Source: Magnetospira sp. QH-2
GTDB taxonomy: Bacteria; Pseudomonadota; Alphaproteobacteria; Rhodospirillales; Magnetospiraceae
NCBI RefSeq assembly: GCF_000968135.1
Contig: NZ_FO538765.1
Location: forward strand, 3,546,001-3,610,000
Length of the DNA: 64,000 nucleotides
Reading direction: 5' to 3'
The position numbers and the translations under genes were made by a program. The number at the start of each line of letters is the position of its first letter. The stretch's first letter is position 1. This document shows positions 43,517 to 53,292 of the stretch, piece after piece. Under the pieces are notes generated by a model. That model made no database searches and was not told where the DNA came from. It saw only the letters and a program-made list of their open reading frames with translations.

Positions 43517-43617
43517 TTAATCCTTTCGCCGGGGCTATACGGTCGGAATCAACAGTGGAAATGCGGATTTATGTTGTCATATTTCCGCCTGTTCAGGTAT
43601 AAGCTGTTGGAGATCAA

Positions 43618-45450
43618 ATGGTTGGGGGCAACTCCTTGACGCGTACACGAGTTTTCAAGCGCCTGGGTATTTTCCTGCTTGGGGGGATGTTGGTGACCTC
43701 CGGTCCCGCCGCCTGGGCCGGACCGTCCGTGGCGACTTTACCTGATGACCTACCGAACACGGACTCTCGGTCCCTGGCGCCCGTCCTTTCCGAAGGCGAC
43801 GTGGCTCTGTATCAAGAAATCTTCAAGCTCCAAAAAGCCGCCAAATGGCGCGCCGCAGACAAGCGGATCAAGGCCTTGGACAATCCGGTCTTGATGGGCC
43901 ATGTGCAGGCCCAACGCTATATGCATCCCACCGGCTGGCGCTCCAAATACAAGGAGCTCAAGGACTGGATGGGGCAATATGCCGATTTGCCGCAGGCCAA
44001 GCGCATTTACAGTCTGGCCGTCAAACGGCGGCCGAAAAACTGGAAGTGGCCCGCCAAGCCAGTGGGAACGGGGGGCCTGGACGGGGTCCGCATCACCCGC
44101 AGCGACGCCAGCAAGCCGCTGCCCTATCGCGCTCTGTCCAAGGACAAGCGCAAGCGGGCCAAACAGATCCTGCGCACCATCAAGAATCGCTTGCGGCATG
44201 GCTGGACCAAATCGGCCAAGCGCATGCTACAGACCAAAGAGACCAAGGCGCTTCTCTCCCATTCCCAATATGATTCTTTGCGTGCCGCCCTCGGCATGGC
44301 CTATTTGGGCGATGGCCGGGATCAGTGGGCCCTTGATTGGGCGGGTAAAGCGGCCAAGCGGTCCGGCAAACGGGTGCCCAGCGCCCACTGGATCGCCGGA
44401 CTGGCTGCCTGGCACTTAGGCCAACGGGAACGGGCCGCCGAGCATTTCCAGGCCATCGTCGGATCACGCTATGCCGCCGACGACCTGCAATCCGCCGCTG
44501 CCTTTTGGTCGGCGCGCGCCGCTTTGATCGGCGGCGAGCCGGAAAAGGTGATCGGACTGCTCAAGCAGGCCGCCGTCCATCCGCGCAGCTTTTATGGTCT
44601 GTTGGCCTTGGAACTATTGGGCGAGGACCTGCCCTTCCAGTGGGGGGGCGACGTGGCCGCCGTCGGTGGCAACCTGACCAATCATGATGCCGGTCGGCGT
44701 GTTCTGGCCCTGGTCCAGGTGGGCCGCATGGATGAGGCGGAACAAGAAGTACGTCTGTTGGCCCGGCGCGGCGGACCCGACGCGGCACGGAATGCCCTGG
44801 CCTTGGCGGATCGGGCCGGACTGGCCGAAGCGGCACTTCGATTGGGTCGTCATCTTTACGGCCATGATGCGCCCGAGACTTTTGCCTTCCCGCTACCGGC
44901 GCTGAATCCCAAGGGCGGGTTCTCCGTTGATCGCGCCTTGCTGTTTGCGCTGATGAAACAGGAATCGGCTTTCAATGCCGATGCCCGCAGCCATATGGGC
45001 GCCCGCGGGCTGCTGCAATTGATGCCGCGCACTGCCAGCTTTGTCGCCGGGGACCGCAAGCTGCATGGCGCCAAACGCAAGACTCTGCATGACCCGGACG
45101 TCAATCTGAAGCTTGGTCAGAAATATATCCGCATGCTGCTGGAAGAACCGGCGGTCAACGGCGACGTGATGCGCCTGATTGCCGCCTGGAACGGCGGGCC
45201 GGGCAATCTGAATAAATGGCTGCGGGCCAATCGCCACGACGGTGACCCGTTGCTGTTCATGGAAAGCATCCCCCTGCGCGAGACCCGCGCCTTTGTCGAG
45301 CGGGTGCTGACCAACCTGTGGATCTACCGTCATCGGCTGGGTCAGCCTCTGCCGTCGCTCACCGCCATTGCCGCCGGGCAATGGCCCAGCTACATTGCCT
45401 TGGACTCCAATCCAACGGTGGTGGCAAAAAATGGCGAAAATCGAAGGTGA
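43618..45450 (+). CDS. Soluble lytic murein transglycosylase (Slt-like)
   Basis: The 610-residue protein has an N-terminal export signal (about 12-35), an alpha-helical superhelical region, and a C-terminal goose-lysozyme-like SLT domain with catalytic E449 in MKQESAFNADARSHMGARGLLQLMP (quoted in part: MKQESAF...GLLQLMP). It cleaves peptidoglycan glycan strands in the periplasm. The last 20 bases overlap moaB. Confidence 0.92.
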   Translation: MVGGNSLTRTRVFKRLGIFLLGGMLVTSGPAAWAGPSVATLPDDLPNTDSRSLAPVLSEGDVALYQEIFKLQKAAKWRAADKRIKALDNPVLMGHVQAQRYMHPTGWRSKYKELKDWMGQYADLPQAKRIYSLAVKRRPKNWKWPAKPVGTGGLDGVRITRSDASKPLPYRALSKDKRKRAKQILRTIKNRLRHGWTKSAKRMLQTKETKALLSHSQYDSLRAALGMAYLGDGRDQWALDWAGKAAKRSGKRVPSAHWIAGLAAWHLGQRERAAEHFQAIVGSRYAADDLQSAAAFWSARAALIGGEPEKVIGLLKQAAVHPRSFYGLLALELLGEDLPFQWGGDVAAVGGNLTNHDAGRRVLALVQVGRMDEAEQEVRLLARRGGPDAARNALALADRAGLAEAALRLGRHLYGHDAPETFAFPLPALNPKGGFSVDRALLFALMKQESAFNADARSHMGARGLLQLMPRTASFVAGDRKLHGAKRKTLHDPDVNLKLGQKYIRMLLEEPAVNGDVMRLIAAWNGGPGNLNKWLRANRHDGDPLLFMESIPLRETRAFVERVLTNLWIYRHRLGQPLPSLTAIAAGQWPSYIALDSNPTVVAKNGENRR

Positions 45451-45964
45451 CCGTGACTTCATAGCGGTCAACATCGGGATCCTGACGGTCTCCGACTCCC
45501 GAACCCTGGAAAACGATACCTCCGGACAGGTGCTGGTCGACCGGGCCGAAGCCGCCGGGCACAAGGTCATCGAACGGACCATCGTCAAGGATGACGTGCC
45601 TGCTCTGACACAGATTCTGGAGCGCTGGATATCCAATCCTCTGATCGACGTGGTGATCACCACCGGCGGCACCGGCCTGACCGGTCGCGACGTGACCCCG
45701 GAGGCTTTCGCCCAAGTCTGTGAAAAGGAAATCCCCGGCTTCGGTGAACTGTTCCGCTGGATCAGCTTCCAGAAGATCAAGACCTCCACCGTGCAGTCCC
45801 GGGCCACGGCGGGAATCGCCAACGGTACCTACCTGTTCGCCCTGCCAGGCTCCAACGGTGCCTGCAAAGACGGCTGGGACGAGATCCTGGTGCATCAACT
45901 AGATGCCCGGCATCGCCCGTGCAATTTCGTCGAACTGATGCCCCGCTTGAAAGAGCATCTCTAA
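45431..45964 (+). CDS. moaB: Molybdenum cofactor biosynthesis protein (MoaB/Mog family)
   Basis: The 177-residue protein has the MoaB signature GILTVSDSRTLENDTSG near 16-32 and the MPT-binding TTGGTGLTGRDVTPEA near 77-92. It adenylylates molybdopterin or a precursor. The ATG lies inside the end of the transglycosylase gene. It serves Mo/W enzymes elsewhere in the genome. Confidence 0.93.
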   Translation: MAKIEGDRDFIAVNIGILTVSDSRTLENDTSGQVLVDRAEAAGHKVIERTIVKDDVPALTQILERWISNPLIDVVITTGGTGLTGRDVTPEAFAQVCEKEIPGFGELFRWISFQKIKTSTVQSRATAGIANGTYLFALPGSNGACKDGWDEILVHQLDARHRPCNFVELMPRLKEHL

Positions 45965-45968
45965 AACC

Positions 45969-46628
45969 GTGCGCTGGTTTCCGCTTGCCCTGCTATTGCT
46001 GACTGGCTGTCGAGCCGAAGATGTTCCGCTGACCCTGACCCCTTCGGAGCGGCAACTGGTCGCCCAATTCGACCGGGCAGCCTTTTCCAGTGAATTCATG
46101 GGGGGGCAGCGGGCCGGGCGGCTATTGCGCTGGGAGGGCCCCATCATCCCGGACTATGAAGGCGGTATGCCACCGCGGTTGTGGGACAAAGCCGAACAAC
46201 TGATCTTCGACTTCGCCGCCCTGGCCGATCGTCCGGTCTCCTTCAGCGGCACGCCCAACTTCATCTTGATCCTGACCAATACCGGCAGTGTGCGCCGCGC
46301 CGCCGGACGGTCCGCTCCCTGTTATACGGAAGTGACCCATGACGACGACGGAGTGATCCAGCGGGCCGAAATCCACCTCGCTCCGGTCTCGCCGGAACAG
46401 ATCGACCATTGCTTGGCCGAGGAGATCTTTCAGGCCTTCGGATTACTGGATGATTCGGACCTGATTCCGGGATCGTTGCTGCACGAATCCAGTGCCCGCC
46501 CCGATGCCGCCTGGCAGGACAAGATGTTGTTGCGCGCACTCTATGATCCCTTGCTGCGCCCGGGTATGACCCGCGCCGAGGCGGCCCCTCATCTGTCGGA
46601 GATCCTGCGCGATTTGAGCCAGCAATAG
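45969..46628 (+). CDS. DUF2927 family lipoprotein
   Basis: The 219-residue protein begins at a GTG four bases after moaB and has a lipoprotein signal with LLTGC at residues about 10-14. The C-terminal half matches DUF2927 (AEEIFQAFGLLDDSD, LLRALYDPLLRPGM). Function unknown. Its 3' end overlaps the 3' end of the convergent glycosyltransferase gene by 40 bases. Confidence 0.75.
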   Translation: MRWFPLALLLLTGCRAEDVPLTLTPSERQLVAQFDRAAFSSEFMGGQRAGRLLRWEGPIIPDYEGGMPPRLWDKAEQLIFDFAALADRPVSFSGTPNFILILTNTGSVRRAAGRSAPCYTEVTHDDDGVIQRAEIHLAPVSPEQIDHCLAEEIFQAFGLLDDSDLIPGSLLHESSARPDAAWQDKMLLRALYDPLLRPGMTRAEAAPHLSEILRDLSQQ

Positions 46629-47203
46629 TAGGCGGCCCCCTCATCCACATCCGACAGGGGCGCTAACAGGGCGACCTTCAGGCCCGCCAGATTTTTCAAG
46701 GTATCGGCCAGGGCATGGGGGCTCGACCAACGCACATGGTCATAGAGGCAGCCTGGGGTGCGCGGAGAGCGCCGAATGCCCACCAGCCAGAATCCGCCAT
46801 CGGTGGCCGGGCCGAAGACCGCGTCATGATCCCCCAGCAGCCGAAAGGCCTCCGCCACCTGTTTTGCGCCCAGGTCGGGAATATCGGTTCCCACCAGCAC
46901 CAGGGGGCCTGGCGGCAGCTCATAAAGGGGCTTGGCCATGCGGCGCCCCAGGTCGCCCCTGCCCTGGCCGATGATGCGCCAACCCCGAGGCCAATAGACC
47001 GCACCCCTCTCTCGATCCGGCGTGACCGCCAACCAGCTCGTCCAGCGCCGGTCACTACCCAGGCGGTGGGTTGTGGTGGCAACACATTGTCGATAGAAAG
47101 CCCAGGCGGTCACCGGCCCCACATCCCGCGCCAGACGCGATTTGACCCGGCCCAGGCGCGGCGCCTTGGCAAAGACCACCAGATGATTTCTTGCCCTAGC
47201 CAT
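46589..47203 (-). CDS. TIGR04282/DUF2064-type glycosyltransferase-like protein
   Basis: The 204-residue protein has the family opening LVVFAKAPRLGRVKSRLA and VGTDIPDL / FGPATDGGFWLVG motifs of DUF2064 nucleotidyl/glycosyl transferases. It is commonly paired, as here, with the TIGR04283 glycosyltransferase; its start overlaps that gene's stop by eight bases. The pair has been linked to arsenosugar synthesis in some genomes, but no ars gene is nearby. Confidence 0.82.
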   Translation of the reverse strand: MARARNHLVVFAKAPRLGRVKSRLARDVGPVTAWAFYRQCVATTTHRLGSDRRWTSWLAVTPDRERGAVYWPRGWRIIGQGRGDLGRRMAKPLYELPPGPLVLVGTDIPDLGAKQVAEAFRLLGDHDAVFGPATDGGFWLVGIRRSPRTPGCLYDHVRWSSPHALADTLKNLAGLKVALLAPLSDVDEGAAYYCWLKSRRISDR

Positions 47204-47867
47204 AGTATTTGACCAATTGTTCCGGTTCCATGCCGAGGAGGTATAACGCCAGCAGGGATAGATTGCGCAACGGCCGCAGAACGTAGCCATCGCGCCGGTA
47301 TCGATCCGCCGAGGTAACCGCGTCGGCCTGTAGTTCTTGTAGCCGCACCAACCCGATGCGCTTGAGGATATCCACATCCTCCATCAAGGGTATCCGGGCA
47401 TAGCCGCCGATCTTGTCGTAATAGGACCGGGAAACCAGCAACCCCTGATCCCCGTAGGGCAGATTGAAGGTCTCACAGCGCCAGGCGACCATCTTTTCCA
47501 TCCGCCGGGCCGCCCCATTGTCGTCATCGAGCTTGAATCGGAAATAGCCCGCCCGTTCCCGGTTCAAGGGATCGGCGATGAAATCCGTCACCGCCTGCTT
47601 CCATTCCGGGGCCAGCACCGTGTCGCCATGCAGAAACAACAGCCATTGCCCATGGGCCTGCCGCGCACCCTCGGCCAGTTGCGGGCCCCGCCCCACCGGC
47701 CCCTTGATCACCAGGGCGCCCAGGCGTTTGGCCAATACCGGCGTGCCATCCACCGAGCCGCCATCGGCAACGATGATCTCTGCCTCCATGGGCGGTTCGC
47801 TCAGGGCCTTCAGGCAGTCCGGCAACCGCGCGGCGGCGTTCAAGGTGGGAATGACGATCGATAGCAT
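47196..47867 (-). CDS. TIGR04283-type family 2 glycosyltransferase
   Basis: The 223-residue protein is a GT-A fold enzyme with MLSIVIPTLNAAARL at the start, VADGGSVDGT and the metal-binding LHGDT. The start is at the ATG at 47867; the upstream extension is not family-like. It is paired with the DUF2064 gene. Product not predictable. Confidence 0.85.
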   Translation of the reverse strand: MLSIVIPTLNAAARLPDCLKALSEPPMEAEIIVADGGSVDGTPVLAKRLGALVIKGPVGRGPQLAEGARQAHGQWLLFLHGDTVLAPEWKQAVTDFIADPLNRERAGYFRFKLDDDNGAARRMEKMVAWRCETFNLPYGDQGLLVSRSYYDKIGGYARIPLMEDVDILKRIGLVRLQELQADAVTSADRYRRDGYVLRPLRNLSLLALYLLGMEPEQLVKYYG

Positions 47868-47949
47868 GGCCAATCCATAGCATTGGATGGACAGGCTGGG
47901 GAGGAAAATATATTCTATGTTTGTTCTGTTTCGATGAGGGAGTGCCCGG

Positions 47950-49038
47950 ATGGTCCAAGAGTCCGCGCCATACAGGCCCCGCAAGGGCCGGGGGGCCGTC
48001 GACAATCCGGATGTGCGCTATGATCCCCACAGCCGATCACCGATTGATGACGGCTGGGACACCATCGAGCAGGACCTCCCGCCTCTGCGCACCACCGTCG
48101 AGACCGATACCAGCCGCTCGATCATCACCCGCAACACGTCACCGGATATCCCTTTCGACCGGTCCATCAATCCCTATCGGGGCTGCGAGCACGGCTGCAT
48201 ATACTGTTATGCAAGACCCAGCCATGCCTGGCTTGGCCTGTCACCGGGGCTGGATTTCGAGACCCGGCTGTTTGCCAAGCCCGACGCCCCGGCCTTGCTG
48301 GAAAAAGAACTGCGCAAGAAAAACTACCGTTGCGCGCCGGTGGCCCTGGGCACCAATACCGATCCCTATCAGCCGGTGGAGCGGACGCTGAAAATCACCC
48401 GGAGCATTTTGGAAGTATTGGTTCAATACAAGCATCCTTTCACCATCGTCACCAAATCAGGCCTCATTGCCCGGGATCTGGACTTGATCGGCCCCATGGC
48501 CCAGGCGGGCATGGCCCGGGCCTGTTTGTCGGTGACAACCCTGGACGAGGATCTGGCCCGCGCGCTGGAACCCCGCGCCGCCCGCCCGGCCAAGCGGCTG
48601 GCCACCATCACCGCCCTGGCCGAGGCCGGAGTCCCCACCGGTGTGATGGCGGCGCCGATGATTCCGGGGCTTACCGATCACGAACTGGAAGCCATCCTCA
48701 CCGCCGGTCAAAAAGCCGGGGCCGTTCACGGATCCTATTTGATGATCAAGTTACCGCAAGAACTCGAAGGCCTGTTCTCCGACTGGCTGCGGGCGCACCG
48801 CCCGGCGCGGGCCGAGCGGGTGCTGTCGTTGATTCGGCAATGTCGCGGCGGCCAACTGAGTGATGAACGCTTCCACAGCCGCATGAGCGGGACCGGCCCG
48901 GTCGCCCGGTTGTTGTCGCAACGGCTGAAGGTGATCAGCCGCAAGCTGGGATTGGACGATTCCATGACTCCCCCGACATTGGATTGCAGCCGCTTCGCGC
49001 CACCGCCCCGGGCGGGGGATCAACTGGCGCTATTCTGA
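47950..49038 (+). CDS. PA0069-family radical SAM protein
   Basis: The 362-residue protein has the SAM cluster motif C79-E-H-G-C83-I-Y-C86 and the SplB-like core with GTNTDPYQPVE. The family is widespread but of unproven substrate; DNA photoproduct repair has been suggested by similarity to spore photoproduct lyase. GAGGGAG precedes the ATG. The last nine bases overlap the convergent M48 gene. Confidence 0.9.
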   Translation: MVQESAPYRPRKGRGAVDNPDVRYDPHSRSPIDDGWDTIEQDLPPLRTTVETDTSRSIITRNTSPDIPFDRSINPYRGCEHGCIYCYARPSHAWLGLSPGLDFETRLFAKPDAPALLEKELRKKNYRCAPVALGTNTDPYQPVERTLKITRSILEVLVQYKHPFTIVTKSGLIARDLDLIGPMAQAGMARACLSVTTLDEDLARALEPRAARPAKRLATITALAEAGVPTGVMAAPMIPGLTDHELEAILTAGQKAGAVHGSYLMIKLPQELEGLFSDWLRAHRPARAERVLSLIRQCRGGQLSDERFHSRMSGTGPVARLLSQRLKVISRKLGLDDSMTPPTLDCSRFAPPPRAGDQLALF

Positions 49039-50139
49039 GCGCCCGCCACAGATTCCGTTGACCTTGGCCCATTCCAAATCGGTCATGGCGATGCCGTCGG
49101 GCCCCTGAATCTCTCGAATGGCGGTGGCGCGATTTTCGGACAGGGGGTGGCTGGAGACCCAGGCAAGGGTTTCTTCCAGGCTCCCCTGATCCTCGGCCAA
49201 GCGGTCGAAGAAGCGGGCAAAGGGTTTGGGATCCCAGCCCGCCGTGGTCATGATGGCGACGGCCAGATCGTCGGCCTCGCGCTCCTTGTCACGGGAATAG
49301 ACCCCATTGATCACCGATTCCCCCAACAGGGCCAGGGCCGCGCCGCCGGTTACGTCGCCGATCAATAGCGAAATCAGCACCGAGGTTCCGGCCGCCTGTA
49401 CCGCCATTTCGGTGGGGTGCCGCTTGGCCAAATGCCCCATTTCGTGGGCCAGTACGCCGACCAACTCATTGGGGTGCTCGACCTCTTCGATCAAGCCCCG
49501 AAATAGCAGCATGCGCCCCCCGGGCAGGGCGAGCGCATTGACCAGATCCGTGTCTATCACCGTCAGGCTGGGCGGATGCTCCAGGCCCATGCGGGAATCC
49601 GTGGCCAAACGTTGGTTGATCCGGGCCAGAATAAGGGCGCCATCCTTTCCGGCGCAGACCATCCGGTCCGGGTCCTTGCCATCCAGCCGGGCGATGGTTG
49701 TGATAAGAAACTCCTCGGTGGCCTGCCCCAGATCCCGCTCCCAGTCTCCGGGCAGGGACAGGGCCACCACCCGGGCCAGCCAGGGCAGTACCACGAAGAA
49801 CAGCAGCAACACCGACAGGGTCGCTCCACCGCCCCAAAGCAGCATGGGTCGGCCATGGCTTTGCCAGGTTACATCGCTCTTGGTCAGATTGGGGCACCAA
49901 GGGGCAATGACGTTGAAATCCGCCTGAAAAAGCATGAGCCGGGCATCCCCAGATCGCCCCAGACCCAATCGCCCGGGGCGTTCCCCGTCCGGTCGATCCA
50001 ATAGACGCACCTCGGCCAGCGGCCAGCGGGCAAGGATGGTCTCGCTGTCGTCGCGAAGGACCAGGTCCGCCGCCTCGCGGGCTACCGAAACGGAATGGCG
50101 GCGGGAACTCAGGCCGTCGTGAAAAGTACCCTGGGCCAA
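49030..50139 (-). CDS. M48-family membrane metalloprotease
   Basis: About 369 residues: an N-terminal DUF7092-like beta domain (SVSVAREAADLVLRDD...), one membrane helix (about residues 105-127), then an M48 protease with zinc motif HEMGHLAKRH and a third ligand in KEREADDLAV. The start is uncertain: I use TTG at 50139 behind GGGGGCG; a CTG at 50145 is an alternative. The frame upstream overlaps the DUF898 gene and is not family-like. The gene follows DUF898 directly, and the pair is a known arrangement. Confidence 0.85.
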   Translation of the reverse strand: MAQGTFHDGLSSRRHSVSVAREAADLVLRDDSETILARWPLAEVRLLDRPDGERPGRLGLGRSGDARLMLFQADFNVIAPWCPNLTKSDVTWQSHGRPMLLWGGGATLSVLLLFFVVLPWLARVVALSLPGDWERDLGQATEEFLITTIARLDGKDPDRMVCAGKDGALILARINQRLATDSRMGLEHPPSLTVIDTDLVNALALPGGRMLLFRGLIEEVEHPNELVGVLAHEMGHLAKRHPTEMAVQAAGTSVLISLLIGDVTGGAALALLGESVINGVYSRDKEREADDLAVAIMTTAGWDPKPFARFFDRLAEDQGSLEETLAWVSSHPLSENRATAIREIQGPDGIAMTDLEWAKVNGICGGRSE

Positions 50140-50141
50140 GG

Positions 50142-51362
50142 TCAGAACGCCCCCACATCCAACCCGTCGGCCAGCCCCTCGCCATGGGATGGCCGTTCGG
50201 CGGTGGATTGGGCCACGGCCGTTAGCGGTTCCAGGCCGGTGGTCTGGAAGGTCTCGCAGAAATGCTTCAGCAGCGGATAGATCAGCAGCAGGGTGACCAG
50301 GACTCCCTGCAACAGCGTGAACAGCAAGAACCCCAGGATGGCCAGCCCGATGGCGCTTTCCGTCCCGCCGCTGGCCATGCTCAGAAAAGGTAGCATGACC
50401 AGAACGAAGAGCGCGCCCAGGATTACCAGGGTGGCCCCCAGGGCGATCACAACCACGCGTCCGAAGCGGATATCGGCGCTGAAACGGGTCCCGCCGAAAG
50501 ACAGGGCCTGGCTGAACAACTGGACCTCCCGCACCCGGTACCAATAGTAGGGAATGACCGACAGGGCGAAGACGACAAAGGCAAAGGCGATAATGGGGCC
50601 GGAGATTTCACCTTCCATGGTGGACCCGGAATCCATCAACTCGGCAATAAACAGGGTGCCACTGCCGATGGCCACCGTCGCCACCCCGAAGCAGCCCAGG
50701 TAAGCCAGCCAGGGCAACAGCAGGGAACGCGCCAGATCCGGCGCGGGAATGAACGAGAAGGCGCCATCGCCGAAGCGGGCGTTGTCCGCTCTATATCGAG
50801 TCAGCGCAACCCGCATCCAGGGATAGGTGATACCGAGGGTGAGGGCGGTCCACAGACTCCATTTCATGGCCAGCATCACATAGCCCATGGTCTTGCCGTC
50901 GAGGCCGAAGCGCACGCCGCGCCAAGCCGTGCGGGACAGGCGATAGCGGGTCAAACGATAGACGGCCATCTGGATCAACAGATAATAAACCAGAAATTGG
51001 GAAATCGTGACGGCCATGTAGGCCGGTGAGTCCGGGGACCCGGCGAATTGCGCCAGCGCACCGAAAATCAAGCCGACAGGAAACAGAATCACCAAGGCGA
51101 ACAGGAAGCCTTTGAACAACTCACCGCCGGTGCCCAGGTACTCCAGGTGATCATTGCCGACCCGCAGATGATTCCAGAAATAACGCCGCACATGGGTCTT
51201 GGCCCAGAAGCGGTAGATCCCCAGGGTGAGAACGGTCAGGATCGTGTTCTTGATCAGCAACCCGATCAGTGGCCCCCGGCGCCCGGTGAAGCCCAGCCAA
51301 TCCTTCTTCGGCGGCGAACTTTCCGCCGGGCCTTCGGTCGTGCTCGGTACAGAACCTTCCAT
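50142..51362 (-). CDS. YjgN/DUF898 family membrane protein
   Basis: The 406-residue protein has about ten helices and the DUF898 repeat motif LTLGIYRFWAKTHVRRYFWNHLRVGND, also seen in a second, weaker copy at about 150-210. Function unknown. It immediately precedes the M48 protease gene, so a shared envelope role is likely. Confidence 0.88.
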   Translation of the reverse strand: MEGSVPSTTEGPAESSPPKKDWLGFTGRRGPLIGLLIKNTILTVLTLGIYRFWAKTHVRRYFWNHLRVGNDHLEYLGTGGELFKGFLFALVILFPVGLIFGALAQFAGSPDSPAYMAVTISQFLVYYLLIQMAVYRLTRYRLSRTAWRGVRFGLDGKTMGYVMLAMKWSLWTALTLGITYPWMRVALTRYRADNARFGDGAFSFIPAPDLARSLLLPWLAYLGCFGVATVAIGSGTLFIAELMDSGSTMEGEISGPIIAFAFVVFALSVIPYYWYRVREVQLFSQALSFGGTRFSADIRFGRVVVIALGATLVILGALFVLVMLPFLSMASGGTESAIGLAILGFLLFTLLQGVLVTLLLIYPLLKHFCETFQTTGLEPLTAVAQSTAERPSHGEGLADGLDVGAF

Positions 51363-51470
51363 GGCTTTTCCCCTTTGCCCGGCATTGACCGGAGCCTACA
51401 TTGAATCCGGCATTGGCGGAAATACTAATGAAAGGCGATAAGTATTACAATATGCAGCCATATGATTTAG

Positions 51471-52100
51471 ATGGGTCACCCCATGCCTGACCTGAGCTGG
51501 GAACGAGACTTGGCAACGCGCTTCGGCACCCCGGTGGCGGGCATCGACGAGGTGGGGCGCGGCCCCTGGGCCGGGCCGGTGACCGCCTGTGCGGTGATCC
51601 TCGATTTCGACTGTCTGCCCAAGGGCCTGGATGATTCCAAGAAACTAACCGCCCGGCGGCGCGAGGCCCTGTTCGAGCCGATCATGACAACCGCCCGGGT
51701 GGGCTTGGGTGAAGCCAGCGTGGCGGAGATCGACCAACTCAACATCCTTCAGGCGACCTTTCTGGCCATGCACCGGGCCATCGCCGCCTTGCCAATGGTT
51801 CCGGCGGCGGCGCTGATCGACGGCAACAAGGTTCCGCCGGAGCTGCCTTGCCCGGCGGAAGCCGTGGTCAAGGGTGACAGCCGATCCCTGAGCATCGCCG
51901 CCGCCTCCATCATCGCCAAGGTGACCCGCGACCGGTTGATGAGCCAACTGGATGAGCAGTTCCCCGGCTATGCCTGGGCCGACAACGCCGGGTATGGCAC
52001 CAAGGCCCATCAAGACGGTCTGGCGCGGCTCGGAGTCACGCCCCATCATCGGCGCTCATTTGCCCCCATACGCAAGATGTTGAGTCCCCGGGAGTCCTGA
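51471..52100 (+). CDS. rnhB: Ribonuclease HII
   Basis: The 209-residue enzyme has GIDEVGRGPWAGPVTACAV (catalytic D and E) near 23-41, the DDSKKL motif and the later KVTRDRLM and acid residues. It removes RNA from RNA-DNA hybrids. ATG at 51471 or 51483 are both possible; neither has a strong ribosome site. It precedes ccrM on the same strand. Confidence 0.93.
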   Translation: MGHPMPDLSWERDLATRFGTPVAGIDEVGRGPWAGPVTACAVILDFDCLPKGLDDSKKLTARRREALFEPIMTTARVGLGEASVAEIDQLNILQATFLAMHRAIAALPMVPAAALIDGNKVPPELPCPAEAVVKGDSRSLSIAAASIIAKVTRDRLMSQLDEQFPGYAWADNAGYGTKAHQDGLARLGVTPHHRRSFAPIRKMLSPRES

Positions 52101-52168
52101 GATTCCACATGTAGGCGCAAACATTTATTAACATGTCTTTGATTCAATTAGGGTCTTCACGTCGACTC
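52082..52168 (+). promoter_or_regulatory. Cluster of five GANTC sites upstream of ccrM
   Basis: GANTC, the CcrM target, occurs at 52082, 52092, 52101, 52141 and 52164, five sites in 87 bases against about one per 256 expected by chance. The cluster covers the end of rnhB and the ccrM leader. In Caulobacter ccrM transcription depends on CtrA and on the methylation state of its promoter, so self-control is likely here too. A TTAACAT half-site at 52128 is CtrA-like but weak. Confidence 0.65.
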
Positions 52169-52185
52169 CTTGGGGGACCCAAACC

Positions 52186-53277
52186 GTGGCCACGAGCAAG
52201 AAACCGAGCCTGCAAACCGACCGGATCATCATGGGCGACAGCATCGCCGCGCTGGAATCCCTGCCTGATGAATGCGTCGATATGGTCTTCGCCGATCCAC
52301 CCTATAACCTGCAGCTCGATGGCGAACTGTTGCGCCCCAACAATTCGGTGGTCGATGGCGTGGATGACGCCTGGGACAAATTCGATACCTTTGGTGCTTA
52401 TGACGGCTTTACCCGTCGGTGGCTGTCCGAGGCCCGCCGGGTATTGAAACCCAACGGGACCTTGTGGGTGATCGGTTCCTATCACAACATCTATCGCGTC
52501 GGCTCGATCTTGCAGGATCTGGAATACTGGATGCTCAACGATATCGTCTGGCGCAAGGCCAACCCCATGCCCAACTTCCGTGGACGGCGATTCACCAATG
52601 CTCACGAAACCATGCTCTGGGTGGCCAAGTCCAAGGATTCCAAGTACCGCTTCAACTACGAGTCCATGAAGGCGCTGAATGAAGATCTCCAGATGCGCTC
52701 GGACTGGTACCTGCCTATCTGCACTGGCGGCGAGCGAGTGAAAGACGAAAACGGCGACAAGGCCCATCCGACCCAGAAGCCCGAATCCCTGCTCCACCGG
52801 GTGATCATGGCCTCCACCGAGGTGGGCGACCTGGTGCTTGATCCGTTTTTCGGCTCCGGGACCACCGGTGCCGTGGCCAAGCGTCTCTGCCGTCGGTATC
52901 TGGGTATCGAGCGTGATCCAAAATATATCGATGTGGCCCGCAAGCGCATTGCGCAGGTGGTGCCCGCCCCCGATCCGCAATTGGTCAATTCCCCGTCCAA
53001 GCGCGAACAGCCGCGCATTCCCTTCGGCTGGCTGGTGGAGCGGGGGCTGCTGGAGCCGGGCACCGTGCTCTATGGCCCCAAGAAGCGCCATTCTGCCCGG
53101 GTGCGCGCCGACGGAACCATCATCACCGCCGACTTCAAGGGCTCCATCCACAAGGTCGGCGCCCATGTGCAAAAGGCGCCGAGCTGCAATGGCTGGCAGT
53201 TCTGGAATATGGACGTGGAAGGGACCTTGATCCCCATCGACATGCTGCGTCAGCAGCTGCGCGCGGAGTTGCACTGA
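52186..53277 (+). CDS. ccrM: Cell-cycle DNA adenine methyltransferase (GANTC)
   Basis: The 363-residue enzyme is a beta-class N6-adenine methyltransferase: [10 protein letters not shown] at 37-46 and SAM motif [10 protein letters not shown] near 220, followed by the CcrM-specific C-terminal domain (about 270-363, with [17 protein letters not shown]). Start is a GTG after GGGGGAC. It methylates GANTC at the end of replication and sets cell-cycle gene expression in alphaproteobacteria. Confidence 0.95.
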   Translation: MATSKKPSLQTDRIIMGDSIAALESLPDECVDMVFADPPYNLQLDGELLRPNNSVVDGVDDAWDKFDTFGAYDGFTRRWLSEARRVLKPNGTLWVIGSYHNIYRVGSILQDLEYWMLNDIVWRKANPMPNFRGRRFTNAHETMLWVAKSKDSKYRFNYESMKALNEDLQMRSDWYLPICTGGERVKDENGDKAHPTQKPESLLHRVIMASTEVGDLVLDPFFGSGTTGAVAKRLCRRYLGIERDPKYIDVARKRIAQVVPAPDPQLVNSPSKREQPRIPFGWLVERGLLEPGTVLYGPKKRHSARVRADGTIITADFKGSIHKVGAHVQKAPSCNGWQFWNMDVEGTLIPIDMLRQQLRAELH

Positions 53278-53292
53278 TACCCGTTCGGTGGA

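Noticed and set aside
49030-50544. A 504-residue M48 protein.
   Set aside because: The upstream third overlaps the DUF898 gene out of frame and has no protein character; the true start is near 50139.
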